NCBI GenBank assembly: GCA_902984215.1
Contig: CADWAF010002911.1
Span: 1-24,846 of the forward strand
Reading direction: 5' to 3'
Length of the DNA: 24,846 bases
Source: Willaertia magna
Taxonomy: Eukaryota; Heterolobosea; Eutetramitea; Acrasida; Naegleriidae
Part shown: positions 1 to 10,365 of the stretch, piece after piece
Layout of the letters: each line of letters opens with the position of its first letter
Numbering within the stretch: the stretch's first letter is position 1
Notes under the pieces: generated by a model
What the model saw: only the letters and a program-made list of their open reading frames with translations
The model's database searches: none
Told to the model about the DNA's origin: nothing
Position numbers and translations under genes: made by a program

Positions 1-129
1 GGCCATACCACAACCGCAATTAAAGCCACTTTGAAAGTATTACAACAATTTTTTTATTTTTCTTATTTGATTTTAGTAATTGCCTTTCGCAAAATGATAT
101 TAAATACATAAAGATTTAATAAAGAGTAT

Positions 130-243
130 CTACGGCCATACCACTGTTCAAGCACCTCATCCCGTCCGATTTGAGAAGTTAAACACAGTAGGGCTACATT
201 AGTACTGAGATGGGAGACTTCTCGGGAACCTGTAGTGCTGTAG
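130..243 (+). rRNA. 5S ribosomal RNA
   Basis: This 5S rRNA gene encodes the small RNA of the large ribosomal subunit and is transcribed by RNA polymerase III. The first bases (CTACGGC) pair with the last (GCTGTAG) to form helix I. Internally the conserved eukaryotic 5S signatures are visible: CACCTCATCCCGTCCGAT, GAGAAGTTAAAC, and the box C region TAGTACTGAGATGGGAGACT followed by CTCGGGAACC. Its length of about 114 nt is slightly below the usual 118-121. The exact ends are uncertain by one or two bases. It is a single copy in this window, not part of a visible rDNA array. A T-run follows directly. Confidence 0.95.
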
Positions 244-244
244 A

Positions 245-251
245 TTTTTTT
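245..251 (+). terminator. Pol III T-run terminator of 5S
   Basis: Seven consecutive T begin two bases after the 5S helix I end. This is the usual RNA polymerase III termination signal. Confidence 0.8.
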
Positions 252-343
252 AGTTTAAATTGAACAATCCACAAATAAAGTTTGGCTACTTACTTTTGCA
301 ATTATTAAGGCCAATAATAATAATATTTAAGCGATGACAATAT

Positions 344-607
344 TTAAAAAAGAATTAATTCTTTACATTTTACACAATAACCTTTTGCTTTTGAAGCACA
401 TCCAGATATTTTAACATAATTTTCTTCAGCATCCCTTAATATTTGTCCTGTAGGCAATCCCTTTATACAAGGAATAATAAATTCTTTAGATTTACATTTT
501 GGACATGTTGGTATTAAATCACTGTTTGAATAGCAAGTTTTTAAATATTCATTTCTTTTCTTCATATCATTCCAGTATGTTGCGTAATTCATATTTTTTA
601 CAGTCAT
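344..607 (-). CDS. small zinc-ribbon protein of a bacterial-type uncharacterised family
   Basis: This 87-aa protein runs from ATG at 607 to the stop at 344. A longer in-frame reading to 637 would need a TTG start and is not used. The pattern is CPKC at residues 35-38, then IIPCIKGLPT, an AE pair at 60-61, GC at 69-70 and YCVKC at 77-81. The order CPxCxS...IPxxxGxP...AE...GC...YCxxC matches a widespread family of small bacterial proteins (CPxCGS...IVYGxPxPE...AERGE...GGC...WxCxxCG) as I recall it. Two CxxC pairs probably bind one zinc ion. The N-terminal 30 residues have no recognised domain. The gene lies between the 5S and tRNA genes. The function is unknown, and transfer from bacteria is inference. 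Confidence 0.6.
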   Translation of the reverse strand: MTVKNMNYATYWNDMKKRNEYLKTCYSNSDLIPTCPKCKSKEFIIPCIKGLPTGQILRDAEENYVKISGCASKAKGYCVKCKELILF

Positions 608-791
608 TGTTCGGCTAGAAAATGTAAAAAGAGCCAATCCTATGCTCTTGAACCATTTAACTATGAAACTGAATGGAGTAAGCAGTCCAAAAGCAATGAA
701 ATATCACAGTCGTTGTGTAAAATGGGGGCATGATCACCATTAAACTACAACAATCAAATTTGAACGCAAAGTACTATATTTGAAATATAAA

Positions 792-878
792 TCCCGCATA
801 GTCCAGTGGCTAGGATACCTGGCTTTCATTATTGCAAAAAGCTCCCAGGAGGCCCGGGTTCGATTCCCGGTGTGGGAA
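792..878 (+). tRNA. tRNA-Glu (UUC) with 15-nt intron
   Basis: The acceptor stem TCCCGCA (792-798) pairs with TGTGGGA (871-877, one G-T pair), and the discriminator is A878. The anticodon stem CCTGG (818-822) pairs with CCAGG (845-849). The anticodon TTC is at 825-827. The T arm is CCGGG-TTCGATT-CCCGG (854-870). A 15-nt intron (829-843) sits one base 3' of the anticodon at canonical position 37/38, giving a 72-nt mature tRNA, normal for Glu. The Glu identity is supported by the anticodon and by the TCCC...GGGA acceptor ends. CTC occurs at the 3' end of the intron (842-844), but using it as anticodon would break the stem geometry. Confidence 0.93.
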
Positions 879-882
879 AGTG

Positions 883-886
883 TTTT
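883..886 (+). terminator. Pol III T-run after tRNA-Glu
   Basis: Four T follow the tRNA discriminator by four bases, a minimal RNA polymerase III terminator. Confidence 0.55.
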
Positions 887-2131
887 GCACCCCAAAAATA
901 TTAATTTTATTCAAAAAAAGACATGTTAATATTTTTTAAATAAAACATTTAAATTTTTAACAAAATAATATAGCAACATCTAATTACCAAGTATGTTTTT
1001 TAATAAAAATAATTTAATAAATTACTAAAAATTGTTATTTTTTTTGTATTTATTTTAAATATTAATTAAAAAAAATAATAATAAAAAAATATTTTTATAA
1101 ATTTAATTTGTTTACATGTGAAATTTATATATTATAATAAAATTAATTGTAATATTAAAAAATATATAGTAATATTTATAATTATAATAATTTTTTAATT
1201 ATTATTAATTAAGAAAAATTATTTTATTATTAAAAATAATATTAATATTTTAAATATATCGTTAATTATAAATTATTTAAATTTTAATTAAATTTATTAA
1301 ATTTATATTAGATTTTAAATTTTTTAATTTTTTATTTAAATTAATTTTTTATTAATTTCTTTATAATAACTTTATTTTACAAATAAATATAAATTATTTA
1401 AAATTGTAAAAAAATTTAATTAATTATGAGTATACTAGTAAAAAGTTTTTAATTTAAAAAATAAAATAAAAATAAAAATTATTTTAATTTTTTATAGAAA
1501 AAAAATTATGAAAATATTTAATAATAAAATAAAATAATTATAAACTACAAATATATTTATTATTATTTTTTAAAGTTTTATTAATAAGATTATTTAATTA
1601 TAAATATAATTATAATAATATTTATTTAATTTTTTATTTATAAAATTAATATTTAAATAAATATTAATAATATTTATTTAATTTTTTTTTTAAAAATATA
1701 ATTTTAAATAATTTAAAACAATTATCTCTACAATTATAACTACAACCATTTTTTAAATGTTGAATTAAAAAATTATAAAAAAATGTTGTTTTATTGTAAT
1801 TTAATTAAATTTTTAAAGTTATAAAAATAATTATTTATAAAAAAAAAAGAATAAAAAAATTTTTAAAAAATAATTATTAATTAATTTATTAAAAATATTA
1901 AAAAATAATAATAAAAAAAATTAAAAAATATAATAAAATTATTGAAATAAAAAATTTAAAAATATAAAAAGTAAAAATTAAATTAAATATTTTAAAAAAA
2001 TTACATATTTTAAAAAGGTTAAAAATAATAATAAAATTAATTTTTAATCAAAAATCAAAAATTTATTTTAAAATTTTTTTATTTGTACAGCATTACATAA
2101 ATAATTACGAGTTTACTTGAATATATCAATA
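887..2131. other. extremely AT-rich gene-free block (left flank)
   Basis: About 1.2 kb made almost entirely of A and T homopolymer and dinucleotide-like tracts, far more AT-rich than the genes on either side. There is no standard-code gene. The one protein-like stretch is on the minus strand near 1667-1858 and is listed separately. The block ends just before the 3' end of the adenylyl cyclase gene, so its right edge may contain that gene's 3' UTR. Confidence 0.7.
1667..1858 (-). pseudogene. protein-like fragment in AT-rich block, unidentified
   Basis: Reading the minus strand gives 46 codons without a stop (1804-1667), unusually long for such AT-rich DNA. It includes a polar, Cys-bearing segment (HLKNGCSYNCRDNCFKLF). 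Two TAA codons lie just upstream and several TAA downstream; all could stand for Gln. I do not recognise the family. It may be a decayed exon or chance. Confidence 0.25.
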
Positions 2132-5100
2132 TCACTTTGTAATTAATGGTTCATCATGAATTAATAAATAAGTTTTCATATTTCCTTTACCTTTCACTTC
2201 AATTTCTCTTTCCTCAAACTTCCACATATCATGAACTCTCTCATAAGAAACTCTAGATAATTGAATTCTACCAGGTAAAGAATTACTTTCCATTCTACTT
2301 GCTACATTTATTGTGTCTCCCCATAAATCATATGCAAATTTCTTTGTACCAATCACTCCAGCAACTGCTCTGCCAGTATTAATTCCAATTCTTATTTTCA
2401 ATTCTTTATATTCTTTTATTCCTTCGTTTTCTAATTGTTTTCGTTTGGAAATATTATATTCTGCCAATGCATTAATCATTTCAATTGCAAATCTAACCAT
2501 TTGCTCTACATGATTAGGTTCCATATTTAATCCAGTAACACCAAAATAAGCATCACCAATTGTTTTAATTTTATGTACTCCATATTTTTCTGTAATATTA
2601 TCAAAAGCCCCAACAATTTGATTTAACATCATTACTAAATCATATGCTGACATTTTACTTGCAGCTTCTGTGAATCCAACAACATCAGAAAATAGTGCAG
2701 TTACTGAATCAAATTGTTCTGCAATACACTGTTCACCACTCATTAAACGGTTTGCAACTCTTTTTGGTAAAATATTATTCATTAAATTTTCACTATTTTT
2801 CTTTTCTTTTTCCAATAAATCAATATTCTTCTTTTCATAAGTGATATCTTTAATGAAAAACGAACACAACACCTTTCCACCTTTTCCTTGAATAGTATGA
2901 ACACTACTTAATGATGGGAATAATTCTGTTTTTCTCTTACAATTACATTCGAATGAACGGGAAGTTGATGATGAAGATTTCTTATGTTCAATAACTAATT
3001 CCTTAATTATTTGTGGTATATTCTCTTGTGAGTCATATAATAAACTAATTGATAAACCAATAATATCAGATAGTTCCTTGTTAAATATTTTTAATGCAGT
3101 TGCATTATTTTCAACAATAACACCATTTTCATTAGTTATTAATATTGCCTCAGAAGCAATGTTCATAATTGCCTTAGAGGTATCATAAGAATCTTCTTCT
3201 GTTTCATCCTTATCAATATTCATATCATATAACAAAATATAATCCCTTAATACCGGTGTATTTTCAATAGTATCTACTGGAACATAATTAAACATTTCTC
3301 TTATTTGATGTATTTCAGAAATATAACGAGAAGTAAATAAAAATATAATAAGAGTACATATTAAAGTTACCACCGTAAATGGAATAGAAATCGCCCAAAT
3401 AATTTCAATTCGTTTCTCTTTTTCCACCACATTTGTAAATATTTCTACTAAAGTACTAAAACTAGTTAATAATCGTTCAGAAAATTTTAAAATTTCAAAC
3501 AACTTTGAAAATAATTCTTTTTGTGACATAGTGTATAATTCATTTTCTCTTCCTAAGAGTTCGCCATTAGTGGTAACTTCATTTAAAATTTCATTCAATG
3601 AATTACAATGAGTTCTATTAAGTGCCTCAGTAGAGTTTAAACCAACACAATCACCGAATAAAATTAAAGCATCCAATTCTCTAGATCTACCCTGTAACCC
3701 TTTAAAATTACTATTTCCAAATTTTAGAATATTCCATTCATATTCAATACTAGATATTGTTTGAAAAATTATTTCAGAAAGTTTTGTAAAGTTCTGGGAA
3801 CCACTTGTCGTCAGCAAATCCTTTTCAACAATTGGTAACTCAGGATCACGAATAGAATACTCAAGTACTAAAAAAACCAGCTTGTTAATATTTTTTGATA
3901 CCGCACTTGCAATTTCTAATAACTGAAAGCTTCTATTACTAGTTTGTTCTATAGATATACTTTCATAACATATTAATGCTGTGCCTAATATTAAACATAG
4001 AATTATAACTAGAAAAGCAAAAACTATTACCAAATTAGTTGAAATTTGAAATACTGATTCCCTATTGGAAGGTACATTCTTTGTTGAAATTTTTGAGGCA
4101 AAATTTTTAGTACTTCTGTAAACTCTTCCAACATCTTCTCTTGGTATTTGTAAAAATAGTTGAAGAACCTTTCCTTTTAATCTAAAAAGATAAACTATTA
4201 AGGGAATAAAACACAGAGCAATAAATAAAATTATTCCTCCAAAAGCACTTCCAATAATAATAATTATGTTGACATAATTATTCGAATCACTCGTATATTT
4301 TTCATAATATTTTGTACAATACGTTTCATAATAATCAGCTAATTGGTTATCATTATACCATTGATAAAGGAAATAATAGTTAGTTTTAAGTTTAATTGAT
4401 GTTGAAACCTCATTAAAATTATAGCGAAAAGAATAAATAACCTTTCTTAATGAATTAATGTATTGTTCTGTCAAATCAATAAGTGAATATGTCTTTACAT
4501 TATACGGAACTTGTTTTCCAATAGAAAGTGTTTCATTTTCGAATGGTATTGGTATTCTCACAGTATAATTAAAATTTTTCCAGTACCTAGCAACAATATC
4601 TTCATTACCGTTAGTGTCTCCAACAACTATTGCATAGTGACTAACTACTAAATTCAAAGAGGCGGTAAGTAATTCAATTTTTTGATTCAAAATAGGTGCC
4701 GGTAAATTCAATAATTGATATTGTCTAAAAGATGAAAGGGTAAAATATGGTATAGTTGAAAATTTACAGGCCTTAGAAATTGTTGATGGATTTTGAGACC
4801 TCATAAATCTATCAGTTACAATAGATAATGACAGTAAAGCAACAACAACGATAATACCAATAAAAGGTATAGCATACTTTAAAATTTCTCTGTTTTCTTT
4901 CTTTGAAATTTGCTCTTTGTAAAATGCAGTATTTGTTGCTTTTTGATCGTTAGAAAAAGAAGTATTCGATTTATCATCACATTCACCACGACTTTTTTCT
5001 TCTTCATCAAAGAAAGCTTCGTCATTCAACATTTTATCATCAACAACAGGAAACACCTTATTTTCACCCTTTTTGGCAGTTGGAGACTTGTAAACTGTAA

Positions 5101-6897
5101 TTCTTTTACGTTTTGACTCATCTTCTTCAATTTCCTCAGCAAGAGCATAATATTGTTCTGCGCTTACTGTTTTCAATAAATATTTATCCAAATATTCTGC
5201 GTAAGATCTTACTATCAAATGACTTTTTGGGTAATTTACCATTAAGCTATTATATATTCTAGTAATTTCTTCTGAAATGGTTCTAATTTTTTGACAAATC
5301 TCAATTCCTTCATGAAATTTTTTATAATTTCTTAAATTTTTAATTTTATCTTCTTTACTGTCCCCACCACTACCATTTATGTCAGCAAATATCTTCCAAA
5401 AACTTTTAGATAGGTTTACAATATGAATTTGTTTTCTTTTGACCTTATTCAGTACTCTTCTTATTATGTCCGCTTGTCCGTCAGGAGTATTTTCTTCAAC
5501 ATACTTTCTTACTAGGTCAATTGATAAACGATTCAAAATGTTTGGACTGATTTTATAGGTTTTTTGTAAAATTCTTAGTGATTGAGATTTGTTTTCTTCT
5601 TCTGATAATAATGAAGATGTTAAATATAGTCTAGTCGTTAAAAGCACTCGTTTTAAAATTAATCTCTCAATCAATTTATAATAAATCAAATCTTTTGAGG
5701 GTTCTTTATAAGTTAATATTTTAAATCTAGTTGCAATCTCTAAATGTCTAAAATTAATAGGAATGTTTTCCACTTCTCCAATTTCTGTTTCAATCTTTTT
5801 ATTCATATATTGTTCACAATTCTTCAATGTTGTTTTCTCAATATACATTAGATAAATATACATCAATATTAATCCAGTAATAAAGAATAAAACACCAAGA
5901 ACTAATGTAACAAAAAACGCAACTAATCCTAATTCCCAATTATTGTCAGGGTTAATATAAAGACTCAACAAAGAGCCTATTCCTAAACCAACTCTCATTC
6001 CACCAATTCCAGAATATATTGAATTTGTTCTCCGAGAATAAAAAGGACATCTTTCAACTATAACTACAACAAAACCAATAGATATTAAAATAAAAGTTAC
6101 TGGCCTCATATACTCTATCATATCTGGAAATATCTCACCGATAAATATACAAACTTGATTTCCAGCTACATAATACATAGAAAAATAAGGGTCAATTGTG
6201 GCGAAATGAGTTAAGGGTGATAAATTAAAAAAACTAATAAAATTATAATTATTTAAAACAGTTAAATTACTTACATTAAAACAGCAAAGCAAGTAAATAT
6301 AGTTTGAGTAATAACAAATACTAAGCCAACTACTGCCCAAGGAGCATTAGGTATTCCCCAACATGCTACACTTGGAAAATGATGTAAGGTGCCTGTCTCA
6401 TAACTACAATGCCACATTGTTAATATTTTACTTGTAAATATTGGACCAAATAAAGCCATTATTATACACGTGCCTCTAGTGATCAACTTAAAGTATTTCC
6501 AATATTTAGATCCTGAATTCATTCCCTGAAAAGATAACAATAAAAAAATTAAAGCAACTATTTGTAAAACCATAAAAGCAATTAAAATTCCTATAGATAC
6601 ATCATAAGATGCAATAAATTGTAATCCTACAGTTCTAAATATCATAAAATAATCAATAACAATTTGTAATGTTTCTCCCCACTTATAATCATCTGTAATT
6701 ATTATAGTAATAGTTTGTAAAAGTAATACCAAATGTACAATCCAATAAATAAAATTATGAAATTTCTTATTAACCCTTAATGTCGATATGAAAGTAAATA
6801 TTTCTTCTTCTTTCCAAATCTTATTTTGAGAAGCATTAGATGAAACAACACTTCCCTCATCTATTGCAGAACCATTATATTCATTAAAGTCTTCCAT
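2132..6897 (-). CDS. tiny-macrocysts-type adenylyl cyclase with PAS domain
   Basis: The gene has two exons (6897-6275 and 6233-2132) joined by a 41-nt GTAAGT...TTATTAG intron, giving 1574 aa. The product is a polytopic membrane protein making cAMP from ATP. Residues 1 to about 345 carry several membrane segments. A cytoplasmic stretch with a YPKSHLIVRSYAEYL motif resembles the conserved core of tiny macrocysts (Tmc) proteins. More membrane helices follow, with large intervening loops that could be extracytoplasmic sensors. A PAS domain lies near 1225-1340, and the class III cyclase domain near 1355-1565. Catalytic features are metal ligands D1391 (SDVVGFT) and D1435 (IGDAY), N1517 and R1521 (NVASR). 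K1431 and D1510 (YDLWGDT) are the adenine-specifying pair, so adenylyl rather than guanylyl cyclase is likely. It is divergent from the aldo-keto reductase gene across 541 bp. Confidence 0.88.
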
Positions 6898-7438
6898 TTT
6901 TATTTAATATTTATTGTAGAGAATCAAAGCATCAAAAGGCTTCTCAATCCAACAGACAAAATATCTGTAAAGATTTTTTTTTTTAAACTTATTTAAGCCT
7001 TAAAATTACTGTTACGCGAAATGTATACATTTCATTATATATTTATCAAATTTTATGTATTTATTTAATAGTAAAGCTGCTAATTAGATAGATAAATGTA
7101 TTTCGTACAATTAGTAAGAAGAAAAAGTGCGGCGTTCATTGTTTTAAAGCCTTTTAATTGCGAGGCGCAATTAATTATTCTAAAAAAATTAAATATTATA
7201 GTATCCATTTAATGGCTTCCTTGTTGATTAAAAGAATAGATAGATTAATGTAAATGTTGTCATCGGAACATTGTTTTTTAGCATTGTCATCTAGCTATTA
7301 ACAACAAAAGGACGCATTAAACAAAATCCTCATCGATCGCATTTTCTTCTTCCTTCCAAGAAGGCTTTCTCTTTTCACGGAGACACTTAAATTTTTTTTA
7401 AAATTAATTTTCAAAAAAATAAATTATTGACAACAACA
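6898..7438. promoter_or_regulatory. divergent intergenic/promoter region, cyclase and aldo-keto reductase
   Basis: This gap separates two genes transcribed away from each other, so it should hold both promoters. It has ordinary composition for the gene island and no supported ORF. A perfect 16-bp palindrome, GAAATGTATACATTTC, is at 7018-7033. No TATA box can be assigned with confidence because the background is AT-rich. Confidence 0.5.
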
Positions 7439-8461
7439 ATGCCTTCCGAACAACAACCATTAACACAATCTGTTACTTTAAATAATGGAACAACAATGCC
7501 AATTTTAGGTTTAGGTACTTGGTTATCTGAAAAGGGTGAAGTAGCAAAAGCTATTGAAATTGCTTTAGAAAATGGTTATAGACATGTCGATTGTGCTGCT
7601 ATCTATAATAATCAAGAAGTAAGTTATTCATCTTAATCTTAACAATTAATTAATAATTAAATTTGTGTGAAAATTTATTAGGAAATTGGTGAAGTATTTA
7701 ATCGTCTTTTCAATCAAGAAAAGAAATATAAAAGAGAAGAAGTTTATGTAACTAGTAAATTATGGAATACTTTCCACTCAAAAGAAAATGTTCGTGAAGC
7801 TTGTGTAAAAGTCTTAAAAGATCTTAAACTTGAATATTTAGATTTATTTTTAATTCATTGGCCATTATCTTGGGAATACACAGGTAGTGGTGGTGATTAT
7901 AATTTAGAAAAACCAGAATTAGCATTTCCTAAAGATGAAAATGGAAAATTAAAAGGTGGAAAGGTACCAATGATTGAAACATGGCAAGCAATGGAAAAGT
8001 TAGTTGAAGAAGGTTTAGTTAAATCAATTGGTGTATCTAATTGCAATATGCAAATTATTTTAGATATTTTAACTTATGCAAAGATTAAACCAGTTTGTAA
8101 TCAAGTTGAATGTCATCCATATTTAAATCAAAATGGTTTAATTCAAGGTCAAGGTGATATTGTAACTGTTGCTTATTCTCCATTAGGTCATGTTCATGAA
8201 AATTCACCAATTAATGATGAAAGAGTTAAACAATTAGCACAAAAATATAATAAGACACCTGCACAAATTTTATTAAAATGGAATATTCAACGTAATGTTG
8301 TTGTAATTCCAAAATCTGTTAAGGAAGAACGTATTATTGAAAATAGTAAAATTTTTGATTTTAATTTAACAAATGAAGAATTAGAAGAATTAAATAATTT
8401 ACCAAAAGTTTTTAGATTTTGTGATCCAAAGAATTTCTGGAATATTAATTTATTTGATTAA
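7439..8461 (+). CDS. aldo-keto reductase, NADPH-dependent
   Basis: Two exons (7439-7618 and 7682-8461) flank a 63-nt GTAAGT...TTATTAG intron, giving 319 aa, the usual length for the family. The start is ATG 7439; the upstream TTG at 7427 is not used. Aldo-keto reductases fold as a TIM barrel and reduce aldehydes and ketones. The catalytic tetrad is complete: D51 and Y56 (HVDCAAIY), K86 (VTSKLWN) and H119 (LIHWP). The motifs [20 protein letters not shown] and AYSPLG are present, and the NADPH-binding [13 protein letters not shown] is near the C-terminus. A short deletion precedes AYSPLG relative to typical members. The substrate cannot be told. The product is probably cytosolic, with no targeting signal seen. 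The gene is convergent with the GTPase gene, 103 bp apart. Confidence 0.93.
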
Positions 8462-8564
8462 ATTTTATTTTTTTTTGATAATTTTATTGTTTGATTATTA
8501 TTTTAGTTAGTTGTATTATCATTGTAAAAAGACATGATTTGATGGTTAACTCATTGAAAATAAT

Positions 8565-10166
8565 TTATTGATCTGCAATTCTTTTCTTTTTAATGAATTG
8601 TTTTGCTCTCCTCAATACATTAAGGAAAACTTCATAGCTTCTCTTGTCAACTTCAAAGGTTTTGTTTCTATTTTGAAGGTTTGCCTTAATTTCATAAACA
8701 TTATTTACAGGAACACCAAGATTAGTAGCTACTTCTTTTCTAACTTCATCAACATTAGTAGATTGAAGTTTGGTTACGCCTACAATTGGGACATGGCCGG
8801 CCTCGATGGATCGTAAAACAAAAGCTTTTAAATTTTTATATAATTCTGATGATGTAGATTGAATTGTGGCGTGTGTGACAATGAATACTACACCATGTAC
8901 CTGTTTCTCTAATCCAGTGAGTGAAACTCTTTGTGCATGTCTTTCCTTGGACAAACTGTCACTCATCACTTTAATTTCATTTCCAATATCGTTTAATTCT
9001 TTGCTTTTTTTGTTGAATAATTGTTCTTTTTCTTTTAGAGTAGAAAAATTAGCTAGCTTGTAATTCACAATTTCACTTCTCCTTTCAAAATAAGTTTTCC
9101 AGTCCAAATCATCATCTTTAAACTTCAACAAACTTAACTTTAATTCTTGAATTTCTTCTGCTTCAGCTTTTCTTGTTGGTGATTTTGTTAAATTTATATA
9201 TTTCGTTAAGAGTGACTCTTCCTCTACTGACATTTTAATAGCTTGAACAGCCACAGATAACATTTGTAATTCATTCTTAAGTGTATCATAATCTAATTGT
9301 TTTTTAAATATTTGTTCTTCTGCCATAATATTTGGTTTACCTCCTTTTAAAAGAAATTCAGCACTTTCCTTTACGTTATAGTTACTACTACTAACACCGA
9401 CAGTATCAGTAATAGTTATTGGTACAATTACTTCTTTTTTAGTTGCATAATCAAACATTTCAAATTTAAATCTAGAAACATCTGTTGACACATGTCTTGT
9501 TGAATCTAATGTCATTGCAATGGTTTGTGTACTTGGATGAACTGCAGAGAAAAATGAATTAATTGTTGTACTTTTACCACTTCCAACTTCACCTGTTACA
9601 AGTAAATTCACTGTATGATTAATATCTTTAATTTCATGTAATATTTCACTAGTAAACATTTCCATTGAAAGAGGAACTACTGATTCAGCACATGATTGTT
9701 TACTTCCACCACAAACAAGTTTAAGAATTAATGAATTAGGAAAATTAGAAAGATCTACACCTTGTTCTAAATTTAACATTATTGGTTGAATGTCAATTTT
9801 AAAGTTCTTTAATTCAGGATTTGAGTTGATTACTGATTGAAAACTAATTTTCTTTGTAGTATAAAATCCACCTACAGAAGCTGAAAGTACAAATTCACAA
9901 CTCTTGTCAACTAATTTTTCTTGACCATTTAACTCCAAGCTAAAGATAATACCAATAGGATCTTGAAATCTATATGATTTTGGAATAACTTGAACGTTAT
10001 AGAAATGTAATTGTGAACATATTAATGAACTAGAGCCAAAGGTAAAACTAAAGAACCAGATACAAATCTGAACAAAACCAACTAGAAAAGCTATAAGAAA
10101 ACATGATCCTACACAATCTATACTCTTCTCTTCTTTTTGTTGTTGTTGTTTATCTTGCAGTGTCAT
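8565..10166 (-). CDS. membrane-anchored IFI44-like P-loop GTPase with coiled-coil insert
   Basis: This is a single exon encoding 533 aa. A hydrophobic segment at residues 19-45 is a probable membrane anchor. An unassigned, beta-rich-looking region follows (50-170). A P-loop GEVGSGKST (192-200) and a DTVG motif (254-257) mark a GTPase fold. A long charged, helical insert (about 285-415) separates these from the HGVVFIVTHAT segment (424-434), which resembles the IFI44 signature HGVVFIVD. TKLQ (465-468) sits where TKxD normally specifies guanine, so nucleotide specificity may differ. The segment LGVPVNNVYEIKA (483-495) also matches the IFI44/IFI44L C-terminal pattern from memory. A 199-bp divergent promoter separates it from the coiled-coil membrane protein gene. 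The cellular role is unknown. Confidence 0.7.
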   Translation of the reverse strand: MTLQDKQQQQKEEKSIDCVGSCFLIAFLVGFVQICIWFFSFTFGSSSLICSQLHFYNVQVIPKSYRFQDPIGIIFSLELNGQEKLVDKSCEFVLSASVGGFYTTKKISFQSVINSNPELKNFKIDIQPIMLNLEQGVDLSNFPNSLILKLVCGGSKQSCAESVVPLSMEMFTSEILHEIKDINHTVNLLVTGEVGSGKSTTINSFFSAVHPSTQTIAMTLDSTRHVSTDVSRFKFEMFDYATKKEVIVPITITDTVGVSSSNYNVKESAEFLLKGGKPNIMAEEQIFKKQLDYDTLKNELQMLSVAVQAIKMSVEEESLLTKYINLTKSPTRKAEAEEIQELKLSLLKFKDDDLDWKTYFERRSEIVNYKLANFSTLKEKEQLFNKKSKELNDIGNEIKVMSDSLSKERHAQRVSLTGLEKQVHGVVFIVTHATIQSTSSELYKNLKAFVLRSIEAGHVPIVGVTKLQSTNVDEVRKEVATNLGVPVNNVYEIKANLQNRNKTFEVDKRSYEVFLNVLRRAKQFIKKKRIADQ

Positions 10167-10365
10167 TTGACAAATTTTTTCTGTGAAAATGACTTTGGTT
10201 GTCTTTTTCTTTTACGAAATGAAACTTGTCCACCAGTCAACAATTAAATGATTGCGTCACTTGAATCAATCAATAATTTTCAAGAACTGACAATAAAAAA
10301 TTAAGAAAACCATTTCACTTCTCCTTTGATAAAAAAGTTAAAAGATCAAGAAAATTCAGCCAAGA
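10167..10365. promoter_or_regulatory. short bidirectional promoter
   Basis: Only 199 bp separate the start codons of the GTPase gene (minus) and the coiled-coil membrane protein gene (plus), so both 5' UTRs and promoters must fit here. The sequence ATTGCGTCACTTGAATCAAT near 10251-10270 is a relatively GC-bearing stretch with a bZIP-like GCGTCAC core, but no site is established. Confidence 0.5.

Noticed and set aside
608..637. Ten-residue N-terminal extension of the zinc-ribbon ORF
   Set aside because: It needs a TTG start; the in-frame ATG at 607 is the normal eukaryotic choice.
842..844. tRNA-Glu with CUC anticodon
   Set aside because: The CTC here lies at the intron 3' end; only TTC at 825-827 keeps a 7-nt loop with paired anticodon stem.
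7351..7370. Heat-shock-element-like TTCCAAGAAGG upstream of the reductase
   Set aside because: The spacing between TTC and GAA units does not fit the 5-bp HSE periodicity.
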